A DNA stretch of 37,407 bases, taken from Mycobacterium sp. 852002-10029_SCH5224772 (lineage in GTDB: Bacteria > Actinomycetota > Actinomycetes > Mycobacteriales > Mycobacteriaceae). Positions 1 to 7,962 of this stretch are shown in pieces; positions within the stretch are counted from its first letter, which is position 1, and the number at the start of each line of letters is the position of its first letter. The translations under genes and the position numbers were made by a program. Under the pieces are notes generated by a model, which saw nothing but the letters and a program-made list of their open reading frames with translations, had not been told where the DNA came from and ran no database searches. The DNA lies in NCBI RefSeq assembly GCF_001667315.1, contig NZ_LZHT01000044.1, positions 1-37,407 of the forward strand. Direction: 5' to 3'.

Positions 1-77
1 CATGGGGCCTGCTCAGATTCCCACTCTCCTTGTGGCACATGCGATCTCGTGCACGTCGGGGCCGCCGCGCCGTCGAG
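1..77 (+). repeat. left terminal arm of 77-bp inverted repeat
   Basis: Bases 1-77 are the exact reverse complement of 236-312. The match stops at base 78 (G against C) and runs right to base 1, so its outer limit cannot be seen. Together with the similar copy at the right end it looks like a fold-back join rather than a mobile element. There is no transposase, and the arms hold ordinary intergenic sequence. Confidence 0.95.
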
Positions 78-94
78 GGGCTAGAGTCGACGCC

Positions 95-313
95 ATGGCC
101 TTCCCAGCGCTCAATCACGTCGCGGTCACGGTGCGTGACATCGAAGCCAGCGGCCGGTGGTATCGCAACCTTCTCGGCGCCGACCCGATCCTCGACGAGC
201 ACACCGACGCCGGCTTCCGGCACCAGGTGTGGATGCTCGACGGCGCGGCGGCCCCGACGTGCACGAGATCGCATGTGCCACAAGGAGAGTGGGAATCTGA
301 GCAGGCCCCATGA
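95..313 (+). pseudogene. truncated VOC (glyoxalase-like) family gene, N-terminal part only
   Basis: From ATG at 95 the frame gives MAFPALNHVAVTVRDIEASG and continues to about VWMLDG. This is the first beta-alpha-beta module of a vicinal-oxygen-chelate protein, with the usual HVAVTV strand and metal-ligand histidine. After about residue 50 the similarity stops, just where the second inverted-repeat arm begins (236), and the frame runs to a stop at 311-313 through unrelated residues. A complete VOC protein would have about 120-140 residues. My reading is that an intact VOC gene lies divergent to cobD in the genome and that this copy was cut by a fold-back join. A real truncation in the organism cannot be excluded. 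Confidence 0.6.
236..312 (-). repeat. inner arm of 77-bp inverted repeat
   Basis: Exact reverse complement of 1-77, separated from it by a 158-bp loop that holds the start of the VOC gene. This arm is continuous with the cobD leader, so it is probably the native copy. The RBS-like AAGGAG near 280 is not followed by a usable gene. Confidence 0.95.
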
Positions 314-416
314 GGGATCCATCGGCCGGCCGGCGGACGGCAGCGAGAACACCGGCCACCGGAAGCGGCGCGGCTGACCGGGCAACCAGTCCGGCGTCCG
401 GTGTGAGACGCTGCCG
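313..416 (+). promoter_or_regulatory. possible cobalamin-riboswitch-like leader of cobD (3' half)
   Basis: The untranslated stretch before cobD has pieces in the order expected for the 3' half of a cobalamin riboswitch: a GGAAG near 360, CCAGT near 387, and a final GTCCGGTGTGAGACGCTGCC just before the start codon. The last piece resembles the B12 box (AGYCMGGAGACCKGCC) with small insertions. I could not fold the full aptamer by eye, and the 5' half would run into the rearranged arm. Location in front of a cobalamin-synthesis gene supports the idea. It is a guess from motif order. Confidence 0.28.
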
Positions 417-418
417 GG

Positions 419-1363
419 GTGTTCGCGACGCACACCCGCCTTTCCGGCGTGTTGATCGGCTACCTGGCCGACCGCGCGCTGGGCGACCCGCGACGGGGTC
501 ATCCCGTCGCCGCGTTCGGTCAGGCCGCCGCCGCGTTGGAGAGCCTGACCTACCGCGATGCCCGGACGGCCGGCGCAATTCACCTCGGCGTGCTGATCGG
601 GTCGTTGGGCGTGGTCGGCATGGCCGTGCAGCGGATCGCCGAGCGCGGCCGGCTGTGCTCGATCGCGGTGACCGCCGCGGCCACCTGGGTCTCGCTGGGG
701 GGAACCTCGTTGGCGCGCACCGGGCTGGCCATGTCGGAGTTGCTCGAGCGCGGCGACGTCGAGGGCGCGCGCGGGCTGCTGCCGTCGCTGTGCGGGCGCG
801 ACGCCGCGTCGCTGGACGGCGCGGGCCTGACCCGGGCGTCGCTGGAATCGGTCGCCGAGAACACCTCCGACGCCCAGGTGGCTCCGCTGCTGTACGCGGC
901 GGCCGGCGGCGTGCCCGCGGTGCTGGTGTATCGCGGCATCAACACCCTGGACTCCATGGTGGGCTACCGCTCGCCGCGCTACCTCCGATTCGGTTGGGCT
1001 GCAGCGAGATTGGATGACGTCGCCAACTATCTCGCCGCGCGGGTGACCGCGTCGCTGGCGGTCGCGTTGGCGCCCCTGGTCGGCGGCTCACCGTCCGGCG
1101 CGGCGCGGGCCGGGCGCCGCGACGCCGGCCGGCATCCCAGCCCCAACGCCGGCGTCGTCGAGGCGGCATTCGCCGGGGCGCTGGGCGTGCGCCTGGGCGG
1201 GCCCACCCAATACCGCCACGAGCTGCAGATCCGGCCCACGCTCGGCGACGGCCGGGAGCCGACGGTGACCGACCTGCGGCGCGCGGTCATGCTGTCGTCA
1301 CTGGTGCAAGCGGGCGCCATGCTGCTGGCCGGGCTGCTGTCGGGTTACCGGCGGCGGCCGTAA
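419..1363 (+). CDS. cobD: adenosylcobinamide-phosphate synthase (CobD/CbiB family)
   Basis: 314 residues from GTG at 419. Membrane protein of late cobalamin synthesis that joins adenosylcobyric acid to (R)-1-amino-2-propanol or its phosphate. Diagnostic stretches are GVLIGYLADRALGDPRRGHP near the N-terminus, SVAENTSDAQVAPLLYAA, the YRGINTLDSMVGYRSPRY core motif and HPSPNAGVVEAAFAGALGVR. There are hydrophobic segments near residues 55-75, 215-230 and 295-310. Length and sequence agree closely with M. tuberculosis Rv2236c (313 aa). The 3' end overlaps the convergent SURF1 gene by 19 bp. No clear Shine-Dalgarno precedes the GTG. Confidence 0.93.
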   Translation: MFATHTRLSGVLIGYLADRALGDPRRGHPVAAFGQAAAALESLTYRDARTAGAIHLGVLIGSLGVVGMAVQRIAERGRLCSIAVTAAATWVSLGGTSLARTGLAMSELLERGDVEGARGLLPSLCGRDAASLDGAGLTRASLESVAENTSDAQVAPLLYAAAGGVPAVLVYRGINTLDSMVGYRSPRYLRFGWAAARLDDVANYLAARVTASLAVALAPLVGGSPSGAARAGRRDAGRHPSPNAGVVEAAFAGALGVRLGGPTQYRHELQIRPTLGDGREPTVTDLRRAVMLSSLVQAGAMLLAGLLSGYRRRP

Positions 1364-2184
1364 CGGTCGGCGAGTTTGGCCTCAACCGTCTGCGGCGCTT
1401 CGGGAACGGGCGCCGTCTCGGCCGCCGGGGACGGCCGCTGTTGCTTCTCCTGGCGGCGGGCGCGGATCTCGGAATACGCGAAGTAGCCCAACCCGATCGG
1501 GGCGAGAATTCCGAACGCGATCCACTGGATGCCATAGGACAGGAACGGCCCGGCGTCCAACTGCGGCACGCCGACGACCCCGAGCCCGCCGGGCTGGCCG
1601 TCGACCAACTGCAGATAGGACCCGGCCAGCGGGACCTTCGTCAGCACCGCGACCTGCTCGGTGTCGATCGAATACACCTGCTGCACACCGTCTGCCACGA
1701 ACGGATCCTTGCCCGCAGCGGCGGGCTCCGAGTTGCGCAGCCGCGCCGTGACGGTCACCGTCTGCGTGGGCGGGCGGGGGATCGGGGGAACGCGAGATCC
1801 CTCCAGCGGCCGCACATAGCCGCGGTCGACCAACACGGTGGGTCCGCCGTCGACGGCGAAGGGCGCCAGCACCTCGAACGCCGGTTTGGAGTCGATCACC
1901 CGCAACCGGGCCAGCACCTGGATGTCGGGCAGGTAATGTCCGGTCGCGGTGACCTGACGCCACTGATCCCCGGAGGCGGCCGAGTTCTGCTGCGGCAGCA
2001 AGGTTTTCACCGGGACGGGCGCGGTGTTCAGCGAGTGCTCGATCTGGTGGTTCTCCGCCGAGGTCCTGCTGTGCTTTCCCAACTGCCAGGGGGCGAGCAC
2101 CGTGAAACACAGGTAGGCGAACGCGATGGCCACCAGGGCCAGCACTATCCAGCCCGGGCGCAGCACAAACGCCAATCTGCGCAT
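1345..2184 (-). CDS. SURF1 family protein (cytochrome oxidase assembly)
   Basis: 279 residues from ATG at 2184; TTG at 2187 is a possible start one codon earlier. SURF1 proteins help assemble the haem centres of cytochrome c oxidase in the membrane. Visible are an N-terminal transmembrane helix (about residues 10-32) followed by the signature APWQLGK, a soluble central domain with VLVDRGYV, and a second helix near the C-terminus (SYGIQWIAFGILAPIGLGYF) with a basic tail. This is the family plan. Counterpart of Rv2235. The ptpA stop overlaps the start as TGATG, so translation is probably coupled. The end is convergent with cobD and overlaps it. Confidence 0.92.
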   Translation of the reverse strand: MRRLAFVLRPGWIVLALVAIAFAYLCFTVLAPWQLGKHSRTSAENHQIEHSLNTAPVPVKTLLPQQNSAASGDQWRQVTATGHYLPDIQVLARLRVIDSKPAFEVLAPFAVDGGPTVLVDRGYVRPLEGSRVPPIPRPPTQTVTVTARLRNSEPAAAGKDPFVADGVQQVYSIDTEQVAVLTKVPLAGSYLQLVDGQPGGLGVVGVPQLDAGPFLSYGIQWIAFGILAPIGLGYFAYSEIRARRQEKQQRPSPAAETAPVPEAPQTVEAKLADRYGRRR

Positions 2185-2690
2185 CAACGCGACCCGTTCT
2201 GCGCGAGTCGTTCGTCGACCCAGTCATGCAGACCGGGCAGCGCGGCCTCGATCACGTCGTAGACGTGTTCGAAATCTTTTGTGTCGCCGTAGTAGGGGTC
2301 GTCGACGTCGGGCGTGTGGGCGCCGGTGCGCGGATCGAAAGACCGCAGCATCTTGACGCGGTCCTCTTCGGCACCCAGGTGCCGAAGCATCCGGGCGTGG
2401 TTGCGGTCCAGGGCCACCACCAGATCGGCCGCCAGATGGTCGGCGTCGACCTGCGCGGCGCGGTGCTCGCAGGCGTAGCCGTGGGCACGCAGCACGCCGG
2501 CGGCGCGCTCGTCGGCACACTCGCCGACGTGCCAGTTGCCGGTGCCGGCGCTGCTCACCCGCACCGCGTCCGCCAGACCCCGCCGGCGCAGCTGGTCGGC
2601 GAACATCTTCTCGGCCATCACCGACCGGCAGATGTTGCCCGTGCACACGAACGTGACGTGCAGCGGCGTCTTCGACCCGGAATCAGACAC
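2184..2690 (-). CDS. ptpA: low-molecular-weight protein tyrosine phosphatase PtpA
   Basis: 168 residues from GTG at 2690. The P-loop CTGNICRS gives nucleophile Cys16 and Arg22, and DPYYGD gives general acid Asp131 with Tyr133/Tyr134. These match C11, R17, D126, Y128 and Y129 of M. tuberculosis PtpA with a five-residue N-terminal extension. In M. tuberculosis PtpA is exported into macrophages and blocks phagosome acidification; it is also phosphorylated by PtkA. The start overlaps the end of ptkA by 8 bp (GTGTCTGA), and its stop overlaps the SURF1 start, giving a tight ptkA-ptpA-SURF1 unit. All catalytic residues are present. Confidence 0.95.
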   Translation of the reverse strand: MSDSGSKTPLHVTFVCTGNICRSVMAEKMFADQLRRRGLADAVRVSSAGTGNWHVGECADERAAGVLRAHGYACEHRAAQVDADHLAADLVVALDRNHARMLRHLGAEEDRVKMLRSFDPRTGAHTPDVDDPYYGDTKDFEHVYDVIEAALPGLHDWVDERLAQNGSR

Positions 2691-3381
2691 CCAACGCCCT
2701 CCGCAACTCGTCGATGCTCGCGGCGTGCGTGACGCCGTTCAGGCCCGCGGCCCCGTCGGGGAAGTCCGCCCTGCCATACCCCCAGCCGACCACCACGGTG
2801 TCGATGCCGTGTGCGGCCGCGCCGTGCACGTCGTGGCTGCGGTCACCGACCATCAGCACCCGCTCGGGCAGCGGCTTCAGCTGCGACAGCGCATGGGTGA
2901 GCACCTCGACCTTGGCTTTGCGGGAACCATCGGGGCTTGCCCCGGCGATGACCTCGAAATGCTGGTCGAGGCCGAAGTGGGCGAGGATGCGCCGCGCCGT
3001 CGGTTCCAGCTTGGAGGTGGCCACCGCCAGCCGGACGCCGGCGGCGCGCAGATCGACCAGCAGCGCCTCGATCCCGTCGAAGAGCGCATTCATCGCCCAC
3101 CCCCGGGCGCCGTATTCCTCGCGGAAGGCCGCGATCGCGTGCTCGGCATCGTCGCCGAGCTCCATGGACCGGAAGGTGTCGTCCATCGGCGGGCCCACGA
3201 TCTGGGCGACGAGGTCGCCGGGTGGCACCGGGGCGCCGATGTGGTTGAGCGCATGCAGGAAGCTGGCCACGATGCCCTCGGCGGAGTCGGTCAGTGTGCC
3301 GTCGAGGTCGAAGATCACCAGCTGCGCCCCAGGATCTGTGCGGCCAGGGGGCTGGCGATCGGCTGACGTTGTGCCTGTCAC
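2683..3381 (-). CDS. ptkA: HAD-fold protein, PtkA (protein tyrosine kinase) orthologue
   Basis: 232 residues from GTG at 3381. HAD motif I is VIFDLDGT with Asp25 and Asp27; later motifs are AVATSK, the lysine in RKAKVEVL and MVGDRSHDV. By general HAD class it looks like a phosphoglycolate-phosphatase-type enzyme, but position and sequence match Rv2232 (PtkA), reported to phosphorylate PtpA. It is about 60 residues shorter at the N-terminus than the 291-aa M. tuberculosis protein, so the disordered N-terminal tail is missing. I see no in-frame start codon in the 90 bp before cobC. Divergent from cobC. Confidence 0.88.
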   Translation of the reverse strand: MTGTTSADRQPPGRTDPGAQLVIFDLDGTLTDSAEGIVASFLHALNHIGAPVPPGDLVAQIVGPPMDDTFRSMELGDDAEHAIAAFREEYGARGWAMNALFDGIEALLVDLRAAGVRLAVATSKLEPTARRILAHFGLDQHFEVIAGASPDGSRKAKVEVLTHALSQLKPLPERVLMVGDRSHDVHGAAAHGIDTVVVGWGYGRADFPDGAAGLNGVTHAASIDELRRALGV

Positions 3382-3458
3382 CTCACCATTGTCCTCGATG
3401 GGCGGGACCGGGTGTGACGGTGTTGCCGGTGTTCGTCCGGCCGGCCCGCGCGGCGCAC

Positions 3459-3464
3459 TAGTGT
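3459..3464 (+). promoter_or_regulatory. -10 element for a leaderless cobC transcript
   Basis: TAGTGT ends seven bases before the GTG start at 3472, and no Shine-Dalgarno is present. The spacing fits transcription starting at or next to the start codon, a common arrangement in mycobacteria. No clear -35 element. Confidence 0.5.
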
Positions 3465-3471
3465 TTCACGG

Positions 3472-4518
3472 GTGGCGAGTCTGAACCTGAGCCCGCCTGC
3501 GGCGCGCTATCACGGTGATCAGGCCGTCGCGCCCGGGATGCTGGATTTCGCCGTCAACGTCCGGCACGGCCAACCGCCGGACTGGCTGCTGCGACGGCTG
3601 GGCGCGCGGCTGCCCGACCTGGCGCGCTACCCGAGCATCGACGACGTCCATGCGGCGCAGGATGCGGCCGCCCGGCGGCACGGCCGGGCCCGCGATGAGG
3701 TGCTGCCGCTGGCCGGGGCGGCCGAGGGGTTCGCGCTGCTGGGCAACCTGCGCCCGGCGCGGGCGGCGATCATCGCGCCGGCGTTCACCGAGCCGGCCGC
3801 GGCGCTGACCGCCGCCGGAGTGCCGGTGCACCACGTGGTGCTGCGGCCGCCCTTCGGCCTCGAGGGTGCGGCCGTCCCCGAGGACGCCGACCTCGTCGTC
3901 GTGGGCAATCCGACCAACCCCACCTCGGTGCTGCACCGCCGCGAGCAGCTGCTGGCATTGCGCCGGCCCGGCCGGATCCTGGTGGTCGACGAGGCGTTCG
4001 CCGACTCGATTCCCGGCGAGCCGGAATCGCTGGCCGGTGAGGCGCTGCCCGATGTGCTGGTGCTGCGCAGCTTGACCAAGACCTGGGCGCTGGCCGGATT
4101 GCGGGTGGGCTACGCGCTGGGTTCGCCGGAAGTGTTGGCGCGGCTGACCGTTCAGCGGGCGCACTGGCCGGTGGGGACGCTGCAGCTGGCGGCCATCGCG
4201 GCCTGTTGCGGTCCGCAGGCCGTCGCCGACGCGGCGGCCGGGGCGGCGCGACTGGCCCAGCTGCGCGCTGAGATGGTGGCCGGGCTGACGTCGGTGGGCG
4301 CCGACGTGATCGACGGCCAGGCCCCGTTTGTGCTGTTTCGCACACCAGGGGCCGTTGAGTTACGAAATCGACTGCATGACAGGGGAATTGCTATTCGACG
4401 CTGTGATACGTTCGTCGGCCTGGACGAGCAATACTTGCGGGCCGCGGTGCGCCGGGAGTGGCCGCTGCTGACGCAAGCCATCTCGGAAACCACGGGACAC
4501 CTTGGGGGGCGGCGGTGA
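3472..4518 (+). CDS. cobC: PLP-dependent aminotransferase, CobC/HisC-like (Rv2231c type)
   Basis: 348 residues from GTG at 3472. A fold-type I aminotransferase. The internal-aldimine lysine is Lys203 in [15 protein letters not shown]; upstream are the PLP-contact motifs GNPTNPT and VVDEAFADS. In this genomic setting it is named CobC (Rv2231c) and thought to act in cobalamin side-chain supply, as a threonine-phosphate decarboxylase-like enzyme. Family members are also annotated as histidinol-phosphate aminotransferases, so the substrate is not proved. First gene of a four-gene run; its TGA overlaps the next GTG by 4 nt. Confidence 0.85.
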   Translation: MASLNLSPPAARYHGDQAVAPGMLDFAVNVRHGQPPDWLLRRLGARLPDLARYPSIDDVHAAQDAAARRHGRARDEVLPLAGAAEGFALLGNLRPARAAIIAPAFTEPAAALTAAGVPVHHVVLRPPFGLEGAAVPEDADLVVVGNPTNPTSVLHRREQLLALRRPGRILVVDEAFADSIPGEPESLAGEALPDVLVLRSLTKTWALAGLRVGYALGSPEVLARLTVQRAHWPVGTLQLAAIAACCGPQAVADAAAGAARLAQLRAEMVAGLTSVGADVIDGQAPFVLFRTPGAVELRNRLHDRGIAIRRCDTFVGLDEQYLRAAVRREWPLLTQAISETTGHLGGRR

Positions 4519-5663
4519 GCGTCAAGCTGGCCGACGTCATCGCGGTGCTCGATGAGGCCTATCCGCCGCGGCTTGCCGAACCATGGGATTCGGTGGGCTT
4601 GGTGTGCGGTGACCCCGACGACGTGCTGAAGTCGGTGACCGTCGCGGTGGACGCGACGCCCGCGGTCGTCGACGAAGTTCCCGACGCCAGCCTGCTGCTG
4701 GCCCACCACCCGCTGCTGTTGCGCGGGGTGGACACCGTGGCGGCCAGCACCCCCAAGGGCGCGCTGGTGCACCGGCTGATCCGGACGGGGCGTTCGCTGT
4801 TCACCGCGCACACCAACGCCGACTCGGCCAGCCCCGGTGTGTCCGACGCGCTGGCCGCGGCTCTCGGGCTCGATGTCGAGGCCGTGCTCGAGCCGGCGAC
4901 GAGCGCCTCCGACCTCGACAAGTGGGTGATCTACGTGCCCACCGAGAACGCAGAAGCGGTGCAGGCGGCGGTGTTTGAGGCCGGGGCCGGTCACATCGGT
5001 GACTACTCGCAGTGCAGCTGGAGCGTCGCCGGTATCGGGCAGTTCCTACCGCACGAAGGCGCCTCGCCCGCGGTGGGCAGCGTCGGCAACGTCGAGCGGG
5101 TCCCCGAGGACCGGTTCGAGGTCGTGGCCCCCGCGCGGCTCCGGGCCGCGGTGCTGGCGGCCCTGCGCGCCGCCCATCCCTACGAAGAGCCCGCGTTCGA
5201 CATCTTCGCGATGGTGCCGCCACCCAGCCACGCCGGGTTGGGCCGCATCGGTACGCTGGCCCGCCCGGAGCCCTTGCGCGACTTCGTTTCCCGTGTCCAC
5301 GCCGCGTTGCCGGCGACATCCTGGGGGGTGCGGGCGGCGGGGGTCCCCGACATGCCGGTGTCGCGGGTCGCCGTCTGCGGCGGCGCCGGGGATTCGCTGT
5401 TGGCCGCCGCGGCCGGTGCCGGCGTGCAGGCCTACGTCACGGCCGATCTGCGGCACCACCCGGCCGACGAGCATCGTCGGGCCTCCGATGTGGCGCTGGT
5501 CGATGTGGCACATTGGGCAAGTGAATTCCCATGGTGTGAACAGGCCGCCGACCTGCTGCGGTCGCGGTTCGGGGCGGAGCTTCCGGTGCGGGTGAGCTCG
5601 ATTCGCACCGACCCTTGGAATGTCGAGCACGGTGACAACGAGTCCGGGGGGAAAAAGTCATGA
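4515..5663 (+). CDS. Nif3-like dinuclear metal-centre protein (GTP cyclohydrolase I type 2 family)
   Basis: 382 residues from GTG at 4515, which overlaps the cobC stop as GTGA. An open frame continues upstream to 4458, but it lies inside cobC and adds no conserved sequence. Nif3/YbgI proteins form toroidal hexamers with two metals per subunit. The ligand motifs are [11 protein letters not shown] near residues 60-70, TAHTNADSA near 98-106, and [12 protein letters not shown] near the C-terminus. The central PII-like insert starts near [12 protein letters not shown]. Counterpart of Rv2230c (379 aa). Function is unresolved; reported cyclohydrolase activity is not general for the family. Confidence 0.9.
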   Translation: MSVKLADVIAVLDEAYPPRLAEPWDSVGLVCGDPDDVLKSVTVAVDATPAVVDEVPDASLLLAHHPLLLRGVDTVAASTPKGALVHRLIRTGRSLFTAHTNADSASPGVSDALAAALGLDVEAVLEPATSASDLDKWVIYVPTENAEAVQAAVFEAGAGHIGDYSQCSWSVAGIGQFLPHEGASPAVGSVGNVERVPEDRFEVVAPARLRAAVLAALRAAHPYEEPAFDIFAMVPPPSHAGLGRIGTLARPEPLRDFVSRVHAALPATSWGVRAAGVPDMPVSRVAVCGGAGDSLLAAAAGAGVQAYVTADLRHHPADEHRRASDVALVDVAHWASEFPWCEQAADLLRSRFGAELPVRVSSIRTDPWNVEHGDNESGGKKS

Positions 5664-6397
5664 AAGCCGAAGTAGCACAGCAGCGTTCGCTTCTCGAGTT
5701 GTCCAAACTGGATGCCGAGCTGTCCCGCATCACACACCGGGCCGCCCATCTGCCCGAGCAAGAGGCCTGCCGACGAATGCAGGAGGAATACGACGCCGCC
5801 GGCGACCGGCAGGGCGCGGTGCGTATCGCCTTGGAAGACATCGACGCTCACGTCAAGCGGCTCGAATCGGAGATCGATGCGGTGCGTCAGCGCGAAGATC
5901 GTGACCGGGCGCTGCTGCAGGGGGGAACGATCGACGCCAAGCAACTGACGGACCTGCAGCACGAACTGGAGACCCTGCAGCGTCGTCAGACCAGCCTGGA
6001 AGATTCCCTGCTGGAGGTGATGGAACATCGCGAGGAGCTGCAGTCCCAGCTGGACGCCGAGCAGCGGGCGCTCGAGACTCTGGAGGCCGAGATGGTCAGC
6101 GCGCAACAGGCCCTCGATGCCGCGCTCGCCGACATCACCGAAGCCCGCGAGCATCATTCGTCGCGACGCGACTCGCTGAGCGCCGCACTGGACCCGGCCC
6201 TGTCCGCCCTGTACGAACGACAGCGCGCCGGGGGAGGACCGGGCGCGGGCCAGCTGCAGGGAAAGCGGTGCGGGGCCTGCCGGCTCGAGATCGACCGCGG
6301 CGAACTCGCCCGCATCTCGGCCGCCGCCGACGACGACGTGGTGCGATGCCCGGAATGCGGTGCGATTCTGCTGCGGGTCAAGGGGTTCGATCAGTGA
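5660..6397 (+). CDS. coiled-coil protein with C4 zinc ribbon (Rv2229c family)
   Basis: 245 residues from ATG at 5660, overlapping the preceding stop as ATGA, with GGGGGG and GAAAAA just upstream as a purine-rich ribosome site. Residues from about 5 to 175 form a long charged heptad-rich coiled coil rich in Glu, Gln and Arg. The C-terminus holds a zinc ribbon with Cys204-X2-Cys207 and Cys230-X2-Cys233. The family (zf-RING_7/CT398-like) is widespread beside Nif3 genes in actinobacteria; nucleic-acid or vesicle-related roles have been proposed for relatives, but no function is shown. Its stop overlaps the next start by 4 nt. Confidence 0.88.
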   Translation: MKAEVAQQRSLLELSKLDAELSRITHRAAHLPEQEACRRMQEEYDAAGDRQGAVRIALEDIDAHVKRLESEIDAVRQREDRDRALLQGGTIDAKQLTDLQHELETLQRRQTSLEDSLLEVMEHREELQSQLDAEQRALETLEAEMVSAQQALDAALADITEAREHHSSRRDSLSAALDPALSALYERQRAGGGPGAGQLQGKRCGACRLEIDRGELARISAAADDDVVRCPECGAILLRVKGFDQ

Positions 6398-7569
6398 AAG
6401 TTGTCATCGAGGCCGACGGCGGATCGCGCGGCAACCCCGGGCCGGCCGGCTTCGGCGCCGTCGTGTGGACCGAGGACCGCGCGACCGTCCTGGCCGAGAA
6501 CAAGCAAGCCATCGGCCGGGCAACCAACAACGTCGCCGAATACCGCGGCCTGATAGCCGGTTTGGACGACGCCCTGAAGCTGGGCGCCCGCGAGGCCGCG
6601 GTGTATCTGGATTCCAAGTTGTTGGTGGAACAGATGTCCGGGCGGTGGAAGGTCAAGCACCCCGATCTGATTGAACTGAATGCCCAGGCCCGAAGCCTGG
6701 CGGCGCACTTCGACAAGATCAGCTACTCCTGGATTCCGCGGGAGCGAAATTCCCACGCCGACCGGCTGGCCAACGAGGCGATGGATGCCGCGGCCGAGGC
6801 AAACGGTGCGGCGAAAAAGGGCGCACCGGTGGAAAAGCCCGCACCGGCGGAAAAGCCCGCACCGGCGGAAAAGCCCGAGCCCTCCGTCCCCGACACGGCG
6901 AAAACCGTTGCGGCACCATCGCCGACGGCACCCGGCTGGACCGGCGCCCGCGGCACCCCCACCCGGTTACTGCTGCTGCGCCACGGGCAGACGGAGTTGT
7001 CGGTGCAGCGCCGCTATTCGGGCCGCGGCAACCCGGCACTCACCGAGGTGGGGCGGCGGCAGGCCGATGCGGCGGCGCGGTATCTGGCTCAGCGCGGCGG
7101 GATTTCCGCGGTCTTCGCCTCACCGCTGCAGCGGGCCTACGACACCGCGGCGGCGGCCGCCAAGGCGCTGGGCCTCGATGTGACCGTCGACGACGGCCTG
7201 ATCGAGACCGATTTCGGAGCCTGGGAGGGGTTGACGTTCGCCGAGGCCGCGGAGCGCGACCCCGAGCTGCACGGTCGGTGGCTGCGCGACACCAGCACCG
7301 CCCCGCCCGGCGGCGAAAGCTTCGACGCGGTACTGGACCGCGTGACAAGCATTCGGGAACGCATCCTCGCCGCCCATCAAGGCACGACGGTGCTGGTGGT
7401 GTCGCACGTGACCCCGATCAAGATGCTGCTGCGGGAGGCCCTGGACGCCGGGCCTGGCATCTTGTACCGGTTGCACCTCGACCTGGCGTCGTTGAGCATC
7501 GCCGAATTCTATTCCGACGGAGCGTCTTCGGTGCGGTTGGTGAACCAGACGGCGTATCTAACCGGCTGA
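6394..7569 (+). CDS. bifunctional RNase HI / histidine phosphatase (alpha-ribazole phosphatase-like)
   Basis: 391 residues from GTG at 6394 (GTGA overlap with the previous stop). Residues 1-135 are a type I RNase H with catalytic Asp8, Glu49, Asp73 and Asp123. Residues 190-391 are a phosphoglycerate-mutase-fold phosphatase with Arg196-His197-Gly198 and a second histidine in VVSHVTPIK. M. tuberculosis Rv2228c (364 aa) has this fusion, and its phosphatase half acts on alpha-ribazole phosphate, which fits the nearby cobC and cobD. The linker 141-188 is Pro/Lys/Glu-rich and contains a three-copy 18-bp repeat, which accounts for much of the extra length. The 3' end overlaps the convergent VOC gene by 12 bp. 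Confidence 0.92.
   Translation: MKVVIEADGGSRGNPGPAGFGAVVWTEDRATVLAENKQAIGRATNNVAEYRGLIAGLDDALKLGAREAAVYLDSKLLVEQMSGRWKVKHPDLIELNAQARSLAAHFDKISYSWIPRERNSHADRLANEAMDAAAEANGAAKKGAPVEKPAPAEKPAPAEKPEPSVPDTAKTVAAPSPTAPGWTGARGTPTRLLLLRHGQTELSVQRRYSGRGNPALTEVGRRQADAAARYLAQRGGISAVFASPLQRAYDTAAAAAKALGLDVTVDDGLIETDFGAWEGLTFAEAAERDPELHGRWLRDTSTAPPGGESFDAVLDRVTSIRERILAAHQGTTVLVVSHVTPIKMLLREALDAGPGILYRLHLDLASLSIAEFYSDGASSVRLVNQTAYLTG
6823..6876 (+). repeat. three-copy 18-bp tandem repeat coding the domain linker
   Basis: Units at 6823-6840, 6841-6858 and 6859-6876 read GCACCGGYGGAAAAGCCC with one T/C difference. Each codes six residues (APxEKP), giving an extended Pro-Lys linker between the RNase H and phosphatase domains. 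Confidence 0.95.
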
Positions 7570-7962
7570 CAGCGGTGCGCCGCCGTAGTCCCCAAAGGAC
7601 CACAGATTACCTTCGGGATCGCGCACGGTGAATTCACGGGCGCCGTAGTCGGTTTCGGCCAACGGCCGCACGACCTCGGCCTTACGTTGCAGCACCCGCT
7701 CGTAGAGCGCGTCGGGATCGGCGGTGACGATATAACCGCCGGCGGTACCGGGTTCGCGGCACCATTGCGCACCGGGCTTGTGGCTGCCCAGCATGATCCC
7801 TCCGCATCCCTGCGGCCAATTCAGTTGGGCGTGATCGACGGTCTCGCCCTGGCCGTAGCGCGCCGCGAGGACGAAGCCGAAGGTGTCGACGTAGTAATCG
7901 ATCAGCTTGGGCGCGTCATGGGCCTGCAATGTTAACCAGACGGTCGGATTCGAAGCGGTCAT
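7558..7962 (-). CDS. VOC family protein (glyoxalase/dioxygenase superfamily)
   Basis: 134 residues from ATG at 7962. Two VOC modules are visible: PTVWLTLQAHDAPKLIDYYV with TFGFVLAARYG, then GGYIVTADPDALYERV with the end motif FTVRDPEGNLWSFGDY. This resembles the PhnB-like/bleomycin-resistance group of single-chain VOC proteins. The substrate is unknown. It begins 47 bp inside the 3' end of the AraC-type regulator, so the two are co-transcribed and probably coupled. The stop overlaps the RNase H gene end. Confidence 0.85.
   Translation of the reverse strand: MTASNPTVWLTLQAHDAPKLIDYYVDTFGFVLAARYGQGETVDHAQLNWPQGCGGIMLGSHKPGAQWCREPGTAGGYIVTADPDALYERVLQRKAEVVRPLAETDYGAREFTVRDPEGNLWSFGDYGGAPLSAG

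Noticed and set aside
1..312. Insertion sequence or transposon with terminal inverted repeats
   Set aside because: No transposase, a loop of only 158 bp, arms of intergenic origin, and a parallel structure at the other end of the window.
2683..3381. Phosphoglycolate phosphatase (Gph)
   Set aside because: The HAD motifs would allow it, but overlap with ptpA and close likeness to Rv2232 favour PtkA.
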